A stretch of 64,000 nt of DNA. Source: Conus ventricosus (lineage: Eukaryota; Mollusca; Gastropoda; Neogastropoda; Conidae). This document shows positions 1-13,821 of this stretch, one piece after another. Position 1 is the first letter of the stretch, and the number at the start of each line of letters is the position of its first letter. Under the pieces are notes generated by a model. The model was not told the DNA's origin. It did not search any database and saw only the letters and a list, made by a program, of their open reading frames with translations. Where the stretch lies: the NCBI GenBank assembly GCA_018398815.1, contig CM031618.1:48883681-48947680 (forward strand). Direction: 5' to 3'. A program made the position numbers and the translations under genes.

Positions 1-191
1 AATTGTAGGCTTGTTTGCGTTATGTTAATGTCAAATACATGATGGAAAGGCGAAAGAGAGAGGCAAGCGAGAGAGTGGTGCATATGGTTGAGGAAAGGGA
101 ATAAACCGTCTCAGCTGAAACGCCAGGTGGATGAATATGCTATACATTAAAACGGTCTTAAAATCTGATGTGTGTGAGAGAGAGCAAGAAA

Positions 192-205
192 GCGAGAGAG
201 AGGGG

Positions 206-250
<45 letters not shown>
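192..250. repeat. (GA)n microsatellite in satellite monomer
   Basis: This is a nearly pure GA tract with a few G interruptions. Every satellite monomer carries a counterpart at the same place, for example 2164-2250, 13310-13370 and 36667-36760, so it is an integral part of the monomer. Confidence 0.85.
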
Positions 251-409
251 TGGGGGAGGGGAGAGAGAGGTGAGTGGTAAGAGTAGAAGGGGCAGGGGAT
301 GGGGGTGAGGTGTATAGGCTGATAGAAGTTGACAAAACCATCTGGTACAAGATGCCACGTTGCTGTTAATCAGTCATTAAATTTGAAAAGACGCTTGTCG
401 ACTGCTCTG

Positions 410-440
<31 letters not shown>

Positions 441-442
441 GT

Positions 443-446
<4 letters not shown>

Positions 447-498
<52 letters not shown>

Positions 499-536
499 AC
501 ACACACCACACACACCACACACACACACACACACAC
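447..536. repeat. (CA)n microsatellite
   Basis: A CA dinucleotide run with a few CCA interruptions, followed by an alternating CG/CA (Z-DNA-prone) segment near 535-545. In other monomers this position holds (CT)n instead. Confidence 0.9.
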
Positions 537-2178
537 GCGCGCGCGCTTACACACACACACACATGCACACACACACGCACGCACGTACACACGCATGCAA
601 CATGCACGCACGCACACGCACATCAGTTTTAGAACATTTTTAATTTATGATGTGTATGTGCGAGTGTGAATGTGTTCTTGTGTATGTGTGCGTGCATGGG
701 GACTGTGCGTGCGTGCGTCTGCGTGTGTGCACATCTGGTGCGGGGAGGAGGGGGGAGTGATTGTGTAGGGGGATCAATGAAGGATGGGTGGGTCATTGGA
801 TTAACTGTGTGTTTTCGTGCGTGTATTTAAACACGCTCTTTCCCTTTAAAATATTCGTGTCCATTACCAACACCTGTTTCCATTAATCCCCTACTGGGGA
901 ATATCCCGAGAGAAAGTGCAACAAAAAGTCTACAGCACAAAAGAACAAGTGGGAAGGAAGTGTAAAAAGAAAACAGATAAGTATATAGAAACAGACAAAA
1001 TCCAAAGAGAGAAACCAAAACAGTAATTTCAGGGCCTGAAGGTGTTTAACTTGAGTTAACTCGGACAGATATGGGGAATGGAAGATAATTGAAATGGTTC
1101 TTTTTTTCTTGGCTTAGAATTAGACTGTTCATAGGTTCATCTTGGAATCTAATTGTAGACAGGGAGAGATGCAGGGGAGAAGTGAATGTGTAAGCAGAGG
1201 AGAGAAGGGGGAGTGCAAGGGGGGGGGGGGGGGGAGCGATTTAATTCATCTGTGTGGAGGGGAGAACAGCTTAGGGAGGAAAGGTGAAACAGTGAGCTAC
1301 TGCAACATGTGGTGTTTGAATGATGTGAAGCTTACCCAGAGAGAAGTATTGATTGCAGATTGGGGTAGTAGGATGTCATTCGTTGAGCTTATAGATTTTT
1401 TTGTGTGCATGTTTTTTTTAAGGGGTGGGTGAGGAGTGTCTTTAAAAAAAAGACGTAAAGAGCTGCTTCAGATATTTAGACTTCGGATGAGATCATTGAA
1501 GCGTGGACCAGGCACAACTATTGATTTTCAAATGAGGGGTTGAAGCAGAATAACTTTTCTTTATTATTCTTTCGTCACCTTCGACTTTGTCATTTTGGAT
1601 TCTTTTCTAATCCTTTTGTTTTGTTTTGGTTTGCTTTGTGTTTGTGTGTGTGTGTTGTGTTTTATTTTGTTTCACATTGTTTGTGTTCTTCTTTTTGTTT
1701 GTGTTTATTTGGGGATTTTTTGGGGGAGTTTTCTGCGTGTCGTTGCTTGTTGTCAGGTTAGAGAGTTTCTTTGTTAACAGAGAGAATAGAGCAATCCACT
1801 GGATGCCAAATGACACACTGGTTATCTGCAGTTTCATTTTTCAATTTTAAGTTTAATTAATAACACTATTTGTCTCTCAAACATTCAGATATCTTGTGTC
1901 TCTTGTTTGGCTATAGCTGAAGGAAACCCTGAAAAAGGAGGTATGTAGATACAGCCTATAGGTCTTAAGTTGTGTTACTTGTGACAGATGTATGAAAGGA
2001 ATTGTAGGCTTTTTCTGCGTTATGTTAATGTCAAATTTACATGATTGAAAGAAGAAAGAGAGGGGCAAGCAAAGGAGTGTTATGTATGGTTGAGGTGAAG
2101 GATAAACCGTCTCAGCTGAAACGCCAGGTGGAAAAAATATTCTATACATTAAAACGGTACATTATAATCTGATGAGAG

Positions 2179-2234
<56 letters not shown>

Positions 2235-2384
2235 GAGAAGAGAGAGAGAGAGAGGGGGGGTTTTAAAAACGGTAGGGAATGGGGATGAGGTGTATAGGGT
2301 CATGGAAGTTAACAAAAACATCTGGTACAAGATACAACGTTGCTTTTAATCAGTCATTCGATTTGTAAGATACTTGACCATGTT

Positions 2385-2385
<1 letters not shown>

Positions 2386-2452
<67 letters not shown>
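2386..2452. repeat. (CT)n microsatellite
   Basis: A pure CT tract lying about 140 bp downstream of a (GA)n tract of the same monomer. The two are complementary to each other. Confidence 0.9.
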
Positions 2453-2453
<1 letters not shown>

Positions 2454-3589
2454 CAGTTTACAACATTTTTAAATCTATGATATGTACGTGCGTGTGTTTG
2501 TGCGAGTCGGTGCGTTTGTGTGGCGTGTGTGCACATGTGTATGTGTATGCGTGTGTGCGCATGCACGCGTGTGTGTGTGTGTGTGTACATGCTTATATAA
2601 GTGTATGTGCTCTCTGCGAGCGCATGCACGCATTTATGTGCGTGTGCGTACTGGGCGCGCCTATGTCTCTGTGTGTGTGAAGGGGAACGAGGGGGTGACT
2701 GGTTAGGTAGAATGGGTGGGTGGGGATGGGTGGCTCGTTTGATATCACTGTGTTTTCGTGCGTGTATTGAAACAGCGCTCTTTCTTAACATATTCTTGTC
2801 CATTACGTACTCTGTTTCATTAATCCTACACTGAAAACGCCGGTGGATTTATTTAAACATTTAACGGTCTTATATTGATCTGAGAGATGAGGAGAGAGTG
2901 GTGTGGGTTGGGGGGGGGGGGTTGTGAGGGGAGCGGTGTAAAACGAGAAGGGTGGGGAAGGGGGTGAGGTGATAGGCTCTAGAGTTGACAGAAACATCTG
3001 TACAAGATACAAGTTGCTGTTAACCAGTCATTAAATTTATAAGTTATTGTCGACTGTGTTCATTCTCTCTTCCTCGCCCCCTTCTCTCTCTCTCTCTCTC
3101 TTCTCTCTTCAGTTTACACATTTTTGAAATTTTTGATGTGTATGGCGTGTGTGTTATATGTGTGTGTGTGTGAAGGCGAGTGCGTGCGTTCATGTAGTGT
3201 GTTGTAATGTGTTGGGAGTGGCGTGCAAGTTTAGTGTGTGTGTGTGTGTGTGCGTGTGTGTGTGACGTGTGTTGTGTGACACATGTATGAAGGAACTGTA
3301 GGCTTTTCTGCCGTTATGTTAATGTCAAATACATGATGGACAGAGAAAGAGAGAGGCAAGAAGGGAGTGTGTATATGGTGAGAGTGGGATAACAGTCTCA
3401 GTGAACGCAGTGGAAAAATCTCTGATACTTAAAACGGTCTTATAACTGATGACGAGAGAGAGAGAATGAGAGAGATGAGAAGGAGGAGAGAAGAGAGGAG
3501 GATGTGAGAGGAGAGAGAGAGCGAGAGTACGAGACGAGAAGGAGTGATGAAGTGAGAGAGACATGATCATGAACACCTGAATGTTTTAA

Positions 3590-6500
3590 TGTCATTAGCT
3601 AACAGCCTTTGTGACAGGGGTGCAAACAACTCATCATATCAAAAATCGAATGTAACAAGCATAAATAAACTTCACATCAATGAAAGCCTGAAATAAAGCA
3701 AATTAGGCCAGTATCTGACTCCAGTTTGATATATTCATAAAAGATAAATATGTAAATACCATACCAAAAATATTTTATATCTGTAGCATTCATTTTTCTT
3801 CGAACGTGCGTTAATTCTAGATGTGATAGCATCTGATTATTTTCAATGCCTCTGCAAATATTTTGCAGTGATTCACTGATTATCATCTTAATTCCAATTT
3901 TAACTCCAAAAAGTGTCCTGAATGTATGGCAACATTCTTTTCAAAAATTAACATTATCCACTACGGCACTGTATTTTTTACAATGAAACTAAAAAATGCG
4001 ACTTCATCTCTAGAAGCCACACATATGGACATGGTGACGCTGAGATGACTCGATATAGAAATCTTTTGTGGGATTTAGACAAGAGTCCTTGTTTAAGTTG
4101 GAGAGAGGACAAATTTTTTATGCCTCTGTTCGTTATTACTGAAATATACGTTTCTGTTTCGAAGAATATGGCTTTTTATAGCCATAGAACCTGTTTATTT
4201 TTCCGTGGTTTTCATTTTCGAATGCAGTTTTTGTTTTTTGTAGCTATCATTATGTCTTTGAAATTCCAGAATTAAAACCTCCTCATAACCTAATCCCTGG
4301 CACATCCATACCAATCCAAATCCGTGAGTTGTCGAAATCTTCTTAACATGAATTTACCAATTTTTCTTTCCCCCGTTCATGCTCATTCGCAACCATTTCA
4401 TAAGCCTGTGTTAAAAGTCTTGAGGCGGAAGCCTCAATCAGTTTGTGCCAGTATTTTATAACATTTAATGTTTGACTAATATACAATGGGTATCTGCGTG
4501 TTTCGCATAGAATTCAGTATTCGAGATGTAAAGGGACATTTAAAAAAGCGCTTATTTGCAAACGTATGTACTTTTTCTAAATCTATGTTGTTGTAGTCCC
4601 ATTTTCAGTCTATGTAAGAACTGGTTCAATTTTGGATCAAAGAGTTTCAGGAATATCTTGGATCAATTGAGTTTAAGTTTGCGCAAAGTCTTAAGATTCT
4701 GTACACTTTTTTCCCTTTTCTACATGTCTCTGTTACTCGTTTTGTAATACTCAATTTGTTGTAAAAAACATGCCTAAGTATTTGTAGATTAGTTACTTTA
4801 ACATCACTGTGCATAAAACATTTTTCAGGGGACGGGAGAGATGACACCTTTTAAATACCATTAAGTTAGTTTTATAAGGTTACTTTGAAATAGACGATCT
4901 TTGCTCTTGCTTTAACTTATTTAACTGATTCTGAAGACCTACAACAGTACTAGACAAACATTATTTCAATCATCTGCACTTGCATAAGATAATTTCAGTC
5001 GTCCTGAGGATCATTGATACCAGGTTTTCCATTTCACTTTTCTTACTTCCAATTGTTAATTAAAATTGAAAAATAAGTGGGCTAATATTCAACCTTGCTT
5101 CATCCTTGTGGACTGTTAAATACATCTGATTAAAACACTATCACGCACGCATTGCTAACAAGAAACATAGACACCACGAAGAAGAGCCATATACAGCTTG
5201 CCATCATCACTTTTCGTAAATTAATCCACTACATGTTTCGATTTCACGGAGTCGAAAGCCATTCTAATAGGTCCACAAAGGGGCGAGTAAAATTTTTTTT
5301 TTTTCAATAAATGCGGTTTGAATTAGTGAGAAAAGGGTAAAATTTGTGTATCTGGTCAGTGCTATAAACCTGATCGAAATCCCAGCCTGTTCTTCAATGA
5401 TTTTTTCTCTCTCGTTCGCCATGTTGTCAGTCTTTTATTTCAAATATGTGTTTAGATTTTGCTAACAACACTTAGTAAGGCAAAAACCACGGTAATTGTC
5501 TGGGTTATTGGGATCTCCCTTTTTATATAAATAGGAATTAACTATAGAATTGGCCCAAGATGCCGGCGAAGTCGCATCGTTATAAAACGTCTGTTAAATA
5601 ACATGACCAGGAAATTCTATTATTTTAGTTGGCATGTTTGAACATTCACTAAAATCATATCTTGGCCTGCACTTTTCCTGATTTTAACTTTTTTTTTATG
5701 TCAATTTACCTCCTGTCTGCTTATCGACATTAAATAAGTTTCTTCAAATCTCCAGCATCCTCAATCACTATTATTCTATTCGCTTCTGTCGTTGTAGCCC
5801 AAAGGATGCAGAAAAGTGATCATACCCTATGTTGCGAACTTATTTTTATTATAAACAATCGACATTCTATTAATGATTGATTATTGCAAATCAACTTGAA
5901 TCTTTAAGTGAATTTTTCAGCGTTTGTAATTTTGACTCTTTTCATTCATGTTTCTTTTTTCTTTTCAAACTGTCCTCTCTCTTCTTTCGTTTACATTACC
6001 TTTCCGTGATGTTTTTTATTTTCTTCTTTTCACTTTGAAAAACTTTTTTAAAAGGCCTGTGACTACCTTTTCTTTTTTTCACTCTCATCATAAACCTTCA
6101 TTGCATTTTTCTTCTTTTCAACTGTTCGGACCATGCACGCCGCGTCCTCCAACAACGCACGTGAAAAAGTATCAACACATGATTAATATCAAAGGGTAAC
6201 AAAGTCACAGGTTTTGTAACCATCTTGAAATGAATACTATTAAGGTTGTTTTTATAACATTCCAGTTTCGTCGGACCATATATCCGTTCTTCCCCTTCTG
6301 AGGTGAAGTACATTCCTTTTGCCTTTGAAGCGTTTTTCCATTTCATTTCACTGCAAATGCCAAGGAGACTAGCTTATCACCAACACAATATGCATTTTTT
6401 TCTAACAAAACAATCTGATCATGATAATTATCGATTACACTGATCCTTGTGGTGACACAAAAGTAAAAGTCTCCTCAGAATCAATTTCACAAAAACCATC

Positions 6501-6640
6501 AAAATCATGATGTCAAATAAAAAACATAGGTCAACAGGATTTCCCGAAAATTATTTTTTAGTATTATCCTTGATACGACGCATGTTCGCGTCAGATTCGT
6601 TGCTGTTATTGTCCGAATTCAGAAAACACACCCATTTCTT
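3590..6640 (-). pseudogene. Decayed non-LTR retrotransposon (LINE) ORF2 remnant
   Basis: Read on the minus strand, the segment gives the landmarks of a LINE reverse transcriptase in order, spread over several frames. They are a GKSAGxD-like stretch near 5650-5680, KGDPNNPDNYRG near 5490-5527, IEEQAG near 5380-5400, MAFDSVKSK near 5235-5265, a remnant of the LSPLLFNF block near 5060-5100, and the catalytic box as SADD near 4967-4980. Farther downstream come a GFGLVW-type stretch near 4300-4330 and a CVASRDE cysteine-motif remnant near 4000-4030. Many stops and frameshifts show it is dead. The start of ORF2 and any endonuclease lie above 5700 but are too degraded to define. It interrupts the satellite: GA-rich monomer DNA stops near 3560 and resumes near 6670. 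RTE/CR1-type clades are possible; I cannot choose between them. Confidence 0.75.
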
Positions 6641-8146
6641 CCACATCCGATTGTTACAGCATGTGTGATTAAAGGTGAGAGAGAGCGAGAGAGAGGAGAG
6701 AGAGAGAGAGACGTGGGGGGGGGGGGGGGGGGGGTGGAAGGATGTGGTAGAGGAGTAGGGGGCAGGGGATGGGGGTGGGTGAGGTGTTTTAGATATAGAA
6801 GTGCAAAAACTGGTGGTACAAAATGCCCGTTGCTGTTAATTCAGTCATTAATTTGTATAGACCACTTGTCGATGTCTCTGAGTCTCTGTGTCTCTGTTCT
6901 CTCTCGGTCTCTAGTCTGTCGGTCTGTCTGTGTCTCTCTGTCTCTCTCACACACAAACTCACACACACACAACACACACACACACATCAACAACACACTC
7001 ACACACAACACACACACAACACATCAGTTTAATTATTTTTATTTGTGATGTGTATGTGCGAAATTAGTGTGAATGTGTGAATGTGTTATTTGTGTGTGCA
7101 TGTGCGAAGTGGTGTGCGTGTGTGCTATGTGTGGGGCGGAGGATGGGGGTGGACTGATATTAGGTAGGATGGTTCGATGGAGGATGGGTGGGTTGTTGGA
7201 TTTAACTGTTTGTTTTCATGCGTGTATTTAATTTACGCGCTCTTCCTGAAAATATTGTGTCCATTACCATACACTGTTTCCAGTAATCCCATATGAGATT
7301 ATCAGAGGAAGAAAGTGCTGCGACAAAAAGTTACAGCACAAGGACAAGTGGGAAAGGAAGTGTAAGAAAACAGATAAGTATACAGAAAACAGACAATAAA
7401 AAGAGGGAAAAAACAAAACAGTAATCTCAGCTGAAGGTATGGTTTAATTAGTGGGACAGGATATGGGAATGGATGATAATTGAATGGTTTTTTTTTTCTT
7501 GGCTTTTGGAATTAGACTGTTCATAGTTTATGTGGAATAAATTGTTAGGAAGGGAGAGATGCAGGGGAGAAAGATGAGGGTGTAAGGCAGAAGAGAGGAG
7601 GGGGGGGGAGTGCAGGCCAGGGGGGGGAGGGGGGGGGGGGGGGGGGGGGGAGGGAGGCATTCAATGCATCTGTGTGGAGGGGAAGAACAGCTTAGGGAGG
7701 AATGGTGAAACGTGAGCTACTGCACACATGTGGTGTTGAATGATGTGAAGCTTAACCAGTGAGATATTGATTTGCAAATTGGGGGTAGTAGGATGTCATT
7801 CGTGAGTTTAGATTTTTTTTGGGCTTAGTTTTTTTTAAGGGGTGGGTGAGGAGTGTGTTAAAAAAAAGTCTTAGTGTGCTGCGTCTGATATATAGAATTT
7901 GGATGAGATCATTGAAGCGTGGGGGACATGCACAACTATTGATTTCAAATGAGGGTGTGATGCAGAAACTTTTCTTTATTATTCTTTCGTCACCTTTGAA
8001 TTTGTCATTTTGGCCTTCTTTTTTTTCTAAATCCTTTCTTTGTTTTGTTTTGATTTTTGTTGTTTGTGTGTGGTTTGTTTCAACATTGTTGTTTTTTTTT
8101 CTTTTTGTTTGTTTGTGTTTTTGTATTTGTTGTTTTTTTTTTTCTC

Positions 8147-8147
8147 T

Positions 8148-8222
<75 letters not shown>

Positions 8223-8278
8223 GGGGGGGGGGGGGGGGGGGGTGGGGGGGGGGGCGGGGGGGGGGGGGGGGGGGGGGA
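8147..8278 (+). repeat. Poly-G tract of about 130 bases
   Basis: Almost pure G with single T, A or C interruptions. The equivalent place in the neighbouring monomer (about 1700-1730) has only short runs of G. The length is therefore probably a basecalling or assembly expansion. If real, it would be a very strong G-quadruplex former. Confidence 0.8.
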
Positions 8279-9048
8279 GTTTGCTGGCGTTATCGTTGCT
8301 TGTCAGGTTTAAGAGGTTTCTTTGTTATCAGAAGAGAATTGAGCAACACTGGATGCCATATGAACACTGGTGGGGTTTATCTGCAGTTTATTTATTTCAT
8401 TTTTTTTTAGCTTTATTAAAACATATTTTGTCTCTCAAAACATTCAGATATCTTGTGTCTCTTGTTTGGCAATAACCTGAAATATGGATCGTTATTATAG
8501 TAAAGCCTATCTGGTTCTTATGTTGAGTTTACTTGTGACAGATGTAATGAAAGGAAATTGTAGGCTTTTTCTGCGTTTTGTTTATGTCCAAATACATGAT
8601 GAAAGAAGAAAGAGAGAGGCAAGCAAGGGAGTGGTGTATATGGTTGAGGTCGAAGGAATAACGTGCTCGGCTGTAAAAACGCAGGTGTGGGAGAATATAC
8701 TACTTTTTAAACCGGTCTTTAATTGATGAGAGAGTGAGAGAGAGAGAGAGAGTAGATGGTGGTGGAGGAGAGGAGTGAGAGAGAGAGAGATTCGAGTGAG
8801 GTGGAGAGTGTGAGAGAGAGAGTGGGGGGGGGGGGGGGGGGCGGGGTGGGGGTTTTGTTATATTTATTTGTTTAAAACGAGATGGGGCTGGGGTGGGGGG
8901 TTTGGGGTGGGGTGTTTGAGGTGATAGGCTATAGAAGCTGACAGAAAAATCTGGTACAAGATAAAACGTTTGCTGTTAATCAGTCATTAGATTTGTTAAA
9001 GATACTTGTCGATATGTTCATCTCTCTCTTTCTCTCTATCTCTCTCTC

Positions 9049-9079
<31 letters not shown>

Positions 9080-10333
9080 CACTCTCTCTCTTTATCAGTT
9101 TACAACTTTTTGAATTTAATGATGTGTCCGTTGTGTGTGCTGTGCGTGTTGGAATGTGTGTTGGTTCATGTGTGCATGCATGTGCGATGAAGGGCTTGCG
9201 TCATGTGTCGTTTTGTAGTGCACATGTGTATTGTGAGTTGTGGGGTGTGTGTGTGTGTGTGTGTGGGTGTGTGTGTGTGAGTGTGTGTGGTCGTGTTGTG
9301 TGTGTGTGTGTAGTGTGGTGTGAGCTAATTATATAAGTGGGTGTGCACTACTGTGAGCGATGCACGTTTTATGTGCATGTGTACGAGCGTACGCCCTTTG
9401 CCTCGTTTTGTTTTGTGTGGAGGGCAGGGAGGAGGGAGGGTGTTGTGTGTTGGTAGGGAGAGAGGGTTAGTTTTCTGTGTTGTTGTGATTGTGTGTGTCC
9501 TGTGATCTGAGTTAGGTATAGGATGGTAGGAGGGGATGGAGAGGGTGGTTGCGTGGCGAAGGTTGGATATGGTGTAGGTAGTAGGGTGTGGTTGTAATGT
9601 GGTAGAATGGTGTGTTTGGCTTGTTGGACCTTCACTGTGCTGTGTGTTTCCGTTTTTGTTGTGTGTTATTTTTTGTTTAAACAGCGACGCGCCGACCGCG
9701 CTCTTCTTGACTTAATCTGTGTTTTTTTTTGATGTTTTTTTTTGTTTCTTTTGTCCATTACCAACACCTGTTTCATTAATCCACACACTGAAACGCCAGG
9801 TGGAAAAAAAAAATTTAAACATTTGTTTTGTATATACACGGTTATTCATCTGATCAGTGAGTGGAAGACGAAGAGACTGTGAAGGGAAGAGAGACAGAGA
9901 AGTCCAGCAGAGCCAGAGGGATAGAGAGGGGTTATGAAGGAAAGGGGGTAGTGAAGAGGGGAAAAATGAAAAATTGATGCAGTGGGAAGTTTTGGTTAAT
10001 TATTTTAATTTATTAATATTTAATTTTTTTTTTTTTTTTTTTTATATTTTTTTTTTAATTAATAGTGGTTTTTTATATGTTTTTTTATTTTTTTTTTTTA
10101 TTATTTTTTTTTATTTTTTATTTTTTTTTATATATGTTTTATTTATTTATTATTTAAAACGAGAAGGGGGCGGGGAAATATGGGGGGGTGGGTGAGGTGG
10201 GTGAGTTGGAGGTTTGTAGTATAGGATCATAGATAGTTGATATGAAAATCTGGTACAAAATTACAAAGTTTGTGTTAAATCAGTCATCAAATTCGTAAAG
10301 TTTTGGTGACTGTTGTTTCATTCTCTCTCTTCC

Positions 10334-10372
<39 letters not shown>

Positions 10373-10552
10373 TCTTCTCTCTCTTCTCTATCTCGTCATC
10401 AGATTAAAAACATTTTTGGAATTTATGTGTGATGAGCGGCGTGTGAATATGTGTGTGTATGAAGGTGGAGTGCGTGCGTTCGTGTGCCGTGTTTGTGTAC
10501 ATGTGTATGTGAGTGCGTTGCCGTGCATGTGTGTTGTGTTGTGCGTGTGCCG

Positions 10553-10634
10553 GCATGTATATATATATTTATATATATATTAGATTATATATTATATATT
10601 ATTATATATTTATATAATATATATATATATGTGG
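10553..10634. repeat. (AT)n microsatellite in satellite
   Basis: An imperfect TA-rich run flanked on the right by (GT)n. A counterpart in inverse orientation lies at 40463-40530 in the right array, which supports common ancestry of the two arrays. Confidence 0.85.
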
Positions 10635-12810
10635 TGTGTGTGTGTGTGTACTACTTACAAAACTGTGTGCAACTCCCGCGAGCTGGAAGGGAGAGGGGGA
10701 GGGTATGGACAGGGTTTTAGTGAGTGCTTTACATATTTAGAATTTGGATGAGGAACATTGAAGCTGGATTCTGGTAGAAGTATGATTGCAAATGAGAGTG
10801 AAGACATTATTTTCTTTATTATTCTGTATTTACTTTTGAGTTTGTCTTTTTGGCTTTTTTCTAATCCTTTTTTGTTTGTTTTGTTTGTTTTGTTTTGTTT
10901 TCTCTTTTTTTGGGTTTTTGTTTGTTTTTTTTTCTTTTTTCTTTTTCGATGCTTTTTGGTTGGTATTGTCGGGCTGAGGTTTTCTTTGTTAACAGAAGAG
11001 CGAGAGCGATCCACTGGAAGTCAAATGCACATTGACTGCATGGTTCTCTGCACTCTTTCATTTTTTAATTCTAAGTTTGACTAAAACAAATATTTGAATC
11101 TCGAAATTCAGATATCTTAAGGTCTCTTGTTTGGTTCAAAGGTGAATAATACTGAAAAAAAGGGTATGTAGACTCCAGTCTATTGTCTTAAGTTGTGTTA
11201 ATTGTGACATGTGTATGGAAGGAACTGTTAGCTTGTTATGCGGAGAGAAAAGTAGAGGCAAGAGGGAGGTGGTGTTATATGTGATAGCGAGGGATAAACC
11301 GTCTCAGCTGAAAACGCAGGTAGATAAATACTCTATACATAAAAACGGTTCTTATAATCTGATGAGAGAGAGGAGAAGAGAGAGAGAGTGAGAGAGAGAT
11401 GAGGTGAAGAGAGGAGAGAGTGAAGAGAGAGAGCTTGAGAGAGAGAGAGAGAGAGGGGAAGATAGGGAGGTGAGTGGTAAGAGAGAAGGGCGGCGGGGAT
11501 GGGGGTGGGTGGTATAGGCGAATGGAGTTGACACAAACATGTGGTACAAGATGCACGTTGCTGTTAATCAGTCATTAAATTTGTAATGACACTTGTGGGA
11601 TGGACTCTGTGTCTCTGTGTCTCTGTTCTCTCTGGTCTCTTGTCTGTCTGTTTTGTCTGTTGTTGTCTTGTCTTGTCTCTTCTCTCTCTCCCTCTCTCCC
11701 TCCCCTCTTCTCTCTCTCTTCTCTCACTCTCGTCTCTCTCTCTCACACACAACACACACCAACACACATCAGTTTACAACATTTTTGATTTATGTTGTGT
11801 ATGTGCAAAGTGTTAATGTGTTGCATGTGTATGTGTTGTGTGCACGTGCGAGTCGCGTGTGCGGGTGTGCACATCTGTGTCGGGGGGAGGAGGGGTGTTA
11901 CTGATTAGGTAGGATGGTTCGATGGAGGATGGGTGGTGTTGTGGATTTAACTGTATGTTTTCATGCGTGTATTTTGTAAACAGTGCCTTCTTGAAAATAT
12001 TCGTTGTCATTACCAACCACCTGTTTCCATTAATCCATACTGAGTATATCGGAGAAGAAAGTGCGACAATAGTTACAGCACAGAGATCAAGTGGGAAAGG
12101 AAGTGTAAAGAAAAAAGATATGTATACAGAAACAGACAAATAAAAAGAGAGAAAACCAAAACATGGTAATTTCAGCCTGAAGGTGTTTAAGTGGATGTAA
12201 ATCGGGACAAGATATGGGGAATGGAAGATAATTTGAAATGGTTTCTTTTTTCTTGGCTTAGATTAGATGTCATGGGTTCTCCTTGGAACTAAATGCAGAC
12301 AGGGAGGATGCGCGGGAGAAGATGTGTGGGGGGAGGGGTGGCATTTAATTCATCTAGTGTGGCGGGAGGAACATCTTAGGCGAAGAAAGGTGAAACAGTG
12401 GCTACTGACCTCATTTGGTGTTTTTGGTAATGATTGAAGCTTACAGAGAGATACATTGATTTGCGGATTGGAGTAGTAGGATGTCATTCGTTGAGCTTAT
12501 AGATTTTTTTGTGTGGATATGTTTTTTTATGGGTTGGCGTGTGGACGTGTGTTAAAAAAGTCTTAGAGAGTGCTTTCAGATATTAGGATTGGTGAGATCA
12601 TTGAAGCGTGGGACAGGCACAACTATTGATTTTCATTTGAGGGGTGAAGCAGATTACTTTTCTTTATTATTCTTACGTCACCTTTGACTTTGTCATTATG
12701 GCTTCTTTTCTAATCTTTTTGTGTGTTTTGTTTTGCTTTTTTGTTGTTTGTGTCTTTATTTTGTTCACATTTTTTTTTCTTTTGTTTGTTGTGTGTGATG
12801 GTGTGTGTGT

Positions 12811-12844
<34 letters not shown>

Positions 12845-13304
12845 GTGTGTGTGTTTTTGGGGTGGGGGGGGTTGAGTTGCAGCGTATCGTTGCTTGTGTC
12901 AGGTTAAGAGTTTCTGTTATCAGAAGTGATAGTGCAATCATTGGATGCCAAATGACACCTGGTTATTGCAGTTTTATTTTTCAATTTTCAAGGTTTAGTA
13001 AAACATATTTGTCTCACCATTTAGATATCTTGTGTCTCTTGTTTTTGCCATAAGTGAATGGGATACCTGAAAAAGGTGATATATTAGATACAGCCTATAT
13101 GTCTATGTTGTGTTACTTGTGACAGATGTATGAAGGAAACTGTAGGCTTGTATGCGTTATGTTAATGTCAAATACATGATGGAAAGAAGAAAGAGAGAGC
13201 AAGCAAAGGTGTGGTGGATATGGTTGAGGTGAAGGATAAACCGTCTCAGACTGAAACACCAGGTGAAAAAAACTTATACATTTAAACGGACTTCATAATC
13301 TGAT

Positions 13305-13335
<31 letters not shown>

Positions 13336-13549
13336 TGAGAGAGGAGGAAGAGAGAGAGAGAGAGAGGAGAGAGGGGGGGGTAAAACGGAGAGAGGAGCAG
13401 GGGGATGTGGGTGAGGTGTGTGTACGGGTCTGGAGTGGGGGGGGGACCCCAAATAAAATAAAAAACATTGGTACAAGATACAACGTTTGCTTTTAATCAG
13501 TCATTAGATTTGTAAAGATACTTGACATATGTTTCATCTTATCTCTCTA

Positions 13550-13602
<53 letters not shown>

Positions 13603-13778
13603 CTTCTCTCTCTCTCTCTTCATCAGTTTACAAATATTTGAATTTATGATGTGTATGTGGATGTGTTTGTGCGACGTGCGGCAGTTCATCTGCCTGTTGT
13701 CACATGTGTTTGTTTTGTGTGTGTGTGTGTGTGTGTGATGCTGTGTGTGTTGTGTGTGTGTGTGTGTGCGTGCGGTGC

Positions 13779-13821
<43 letters not shown>

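Larger units (their letters stand above)
1..3575 (+). repeat. Complex satellite array, left arm, part 1
   Basis: Long monomers recur in the same order. Each has a lead-in containing TGACAGATGTATGAAAGG, a block around AACCGTCTCAGCTGAAACGC (near 103 and 2103, degenerate near 3390), a (GA)n tract, a block ending ATCAGTCATTAAATTTG (near 367, 2348 and 3010), a (CT)n or (CA)n tract, a (GT)n-rich part, and a block around GTCCATTACCAACACCTG (near 860). Full monomers are about 2 kb. Shorter variants jump directly from the last block back to the next GA tract (near 2820). No coding potential is visible; open frames are Ser/Leu or Cys/Val translations of simple repeats. It is probably a transposon-derived or satellite family, and I do not recognise a named one. 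Confidence 0.8.

Noticed and set aside
2140..2200. Hammerhead ribozyme suggested by CTGATGAG before the GA tract and GAAAC upstream
   Set aside because: Core elements are in the wrong order and the required stem II cannot form from a (GA)n tract.
8040..8475. Glycine-rich proteins in all plus frames
   Set aside because: They translate a poly-G homopolymer that is probably inflated.
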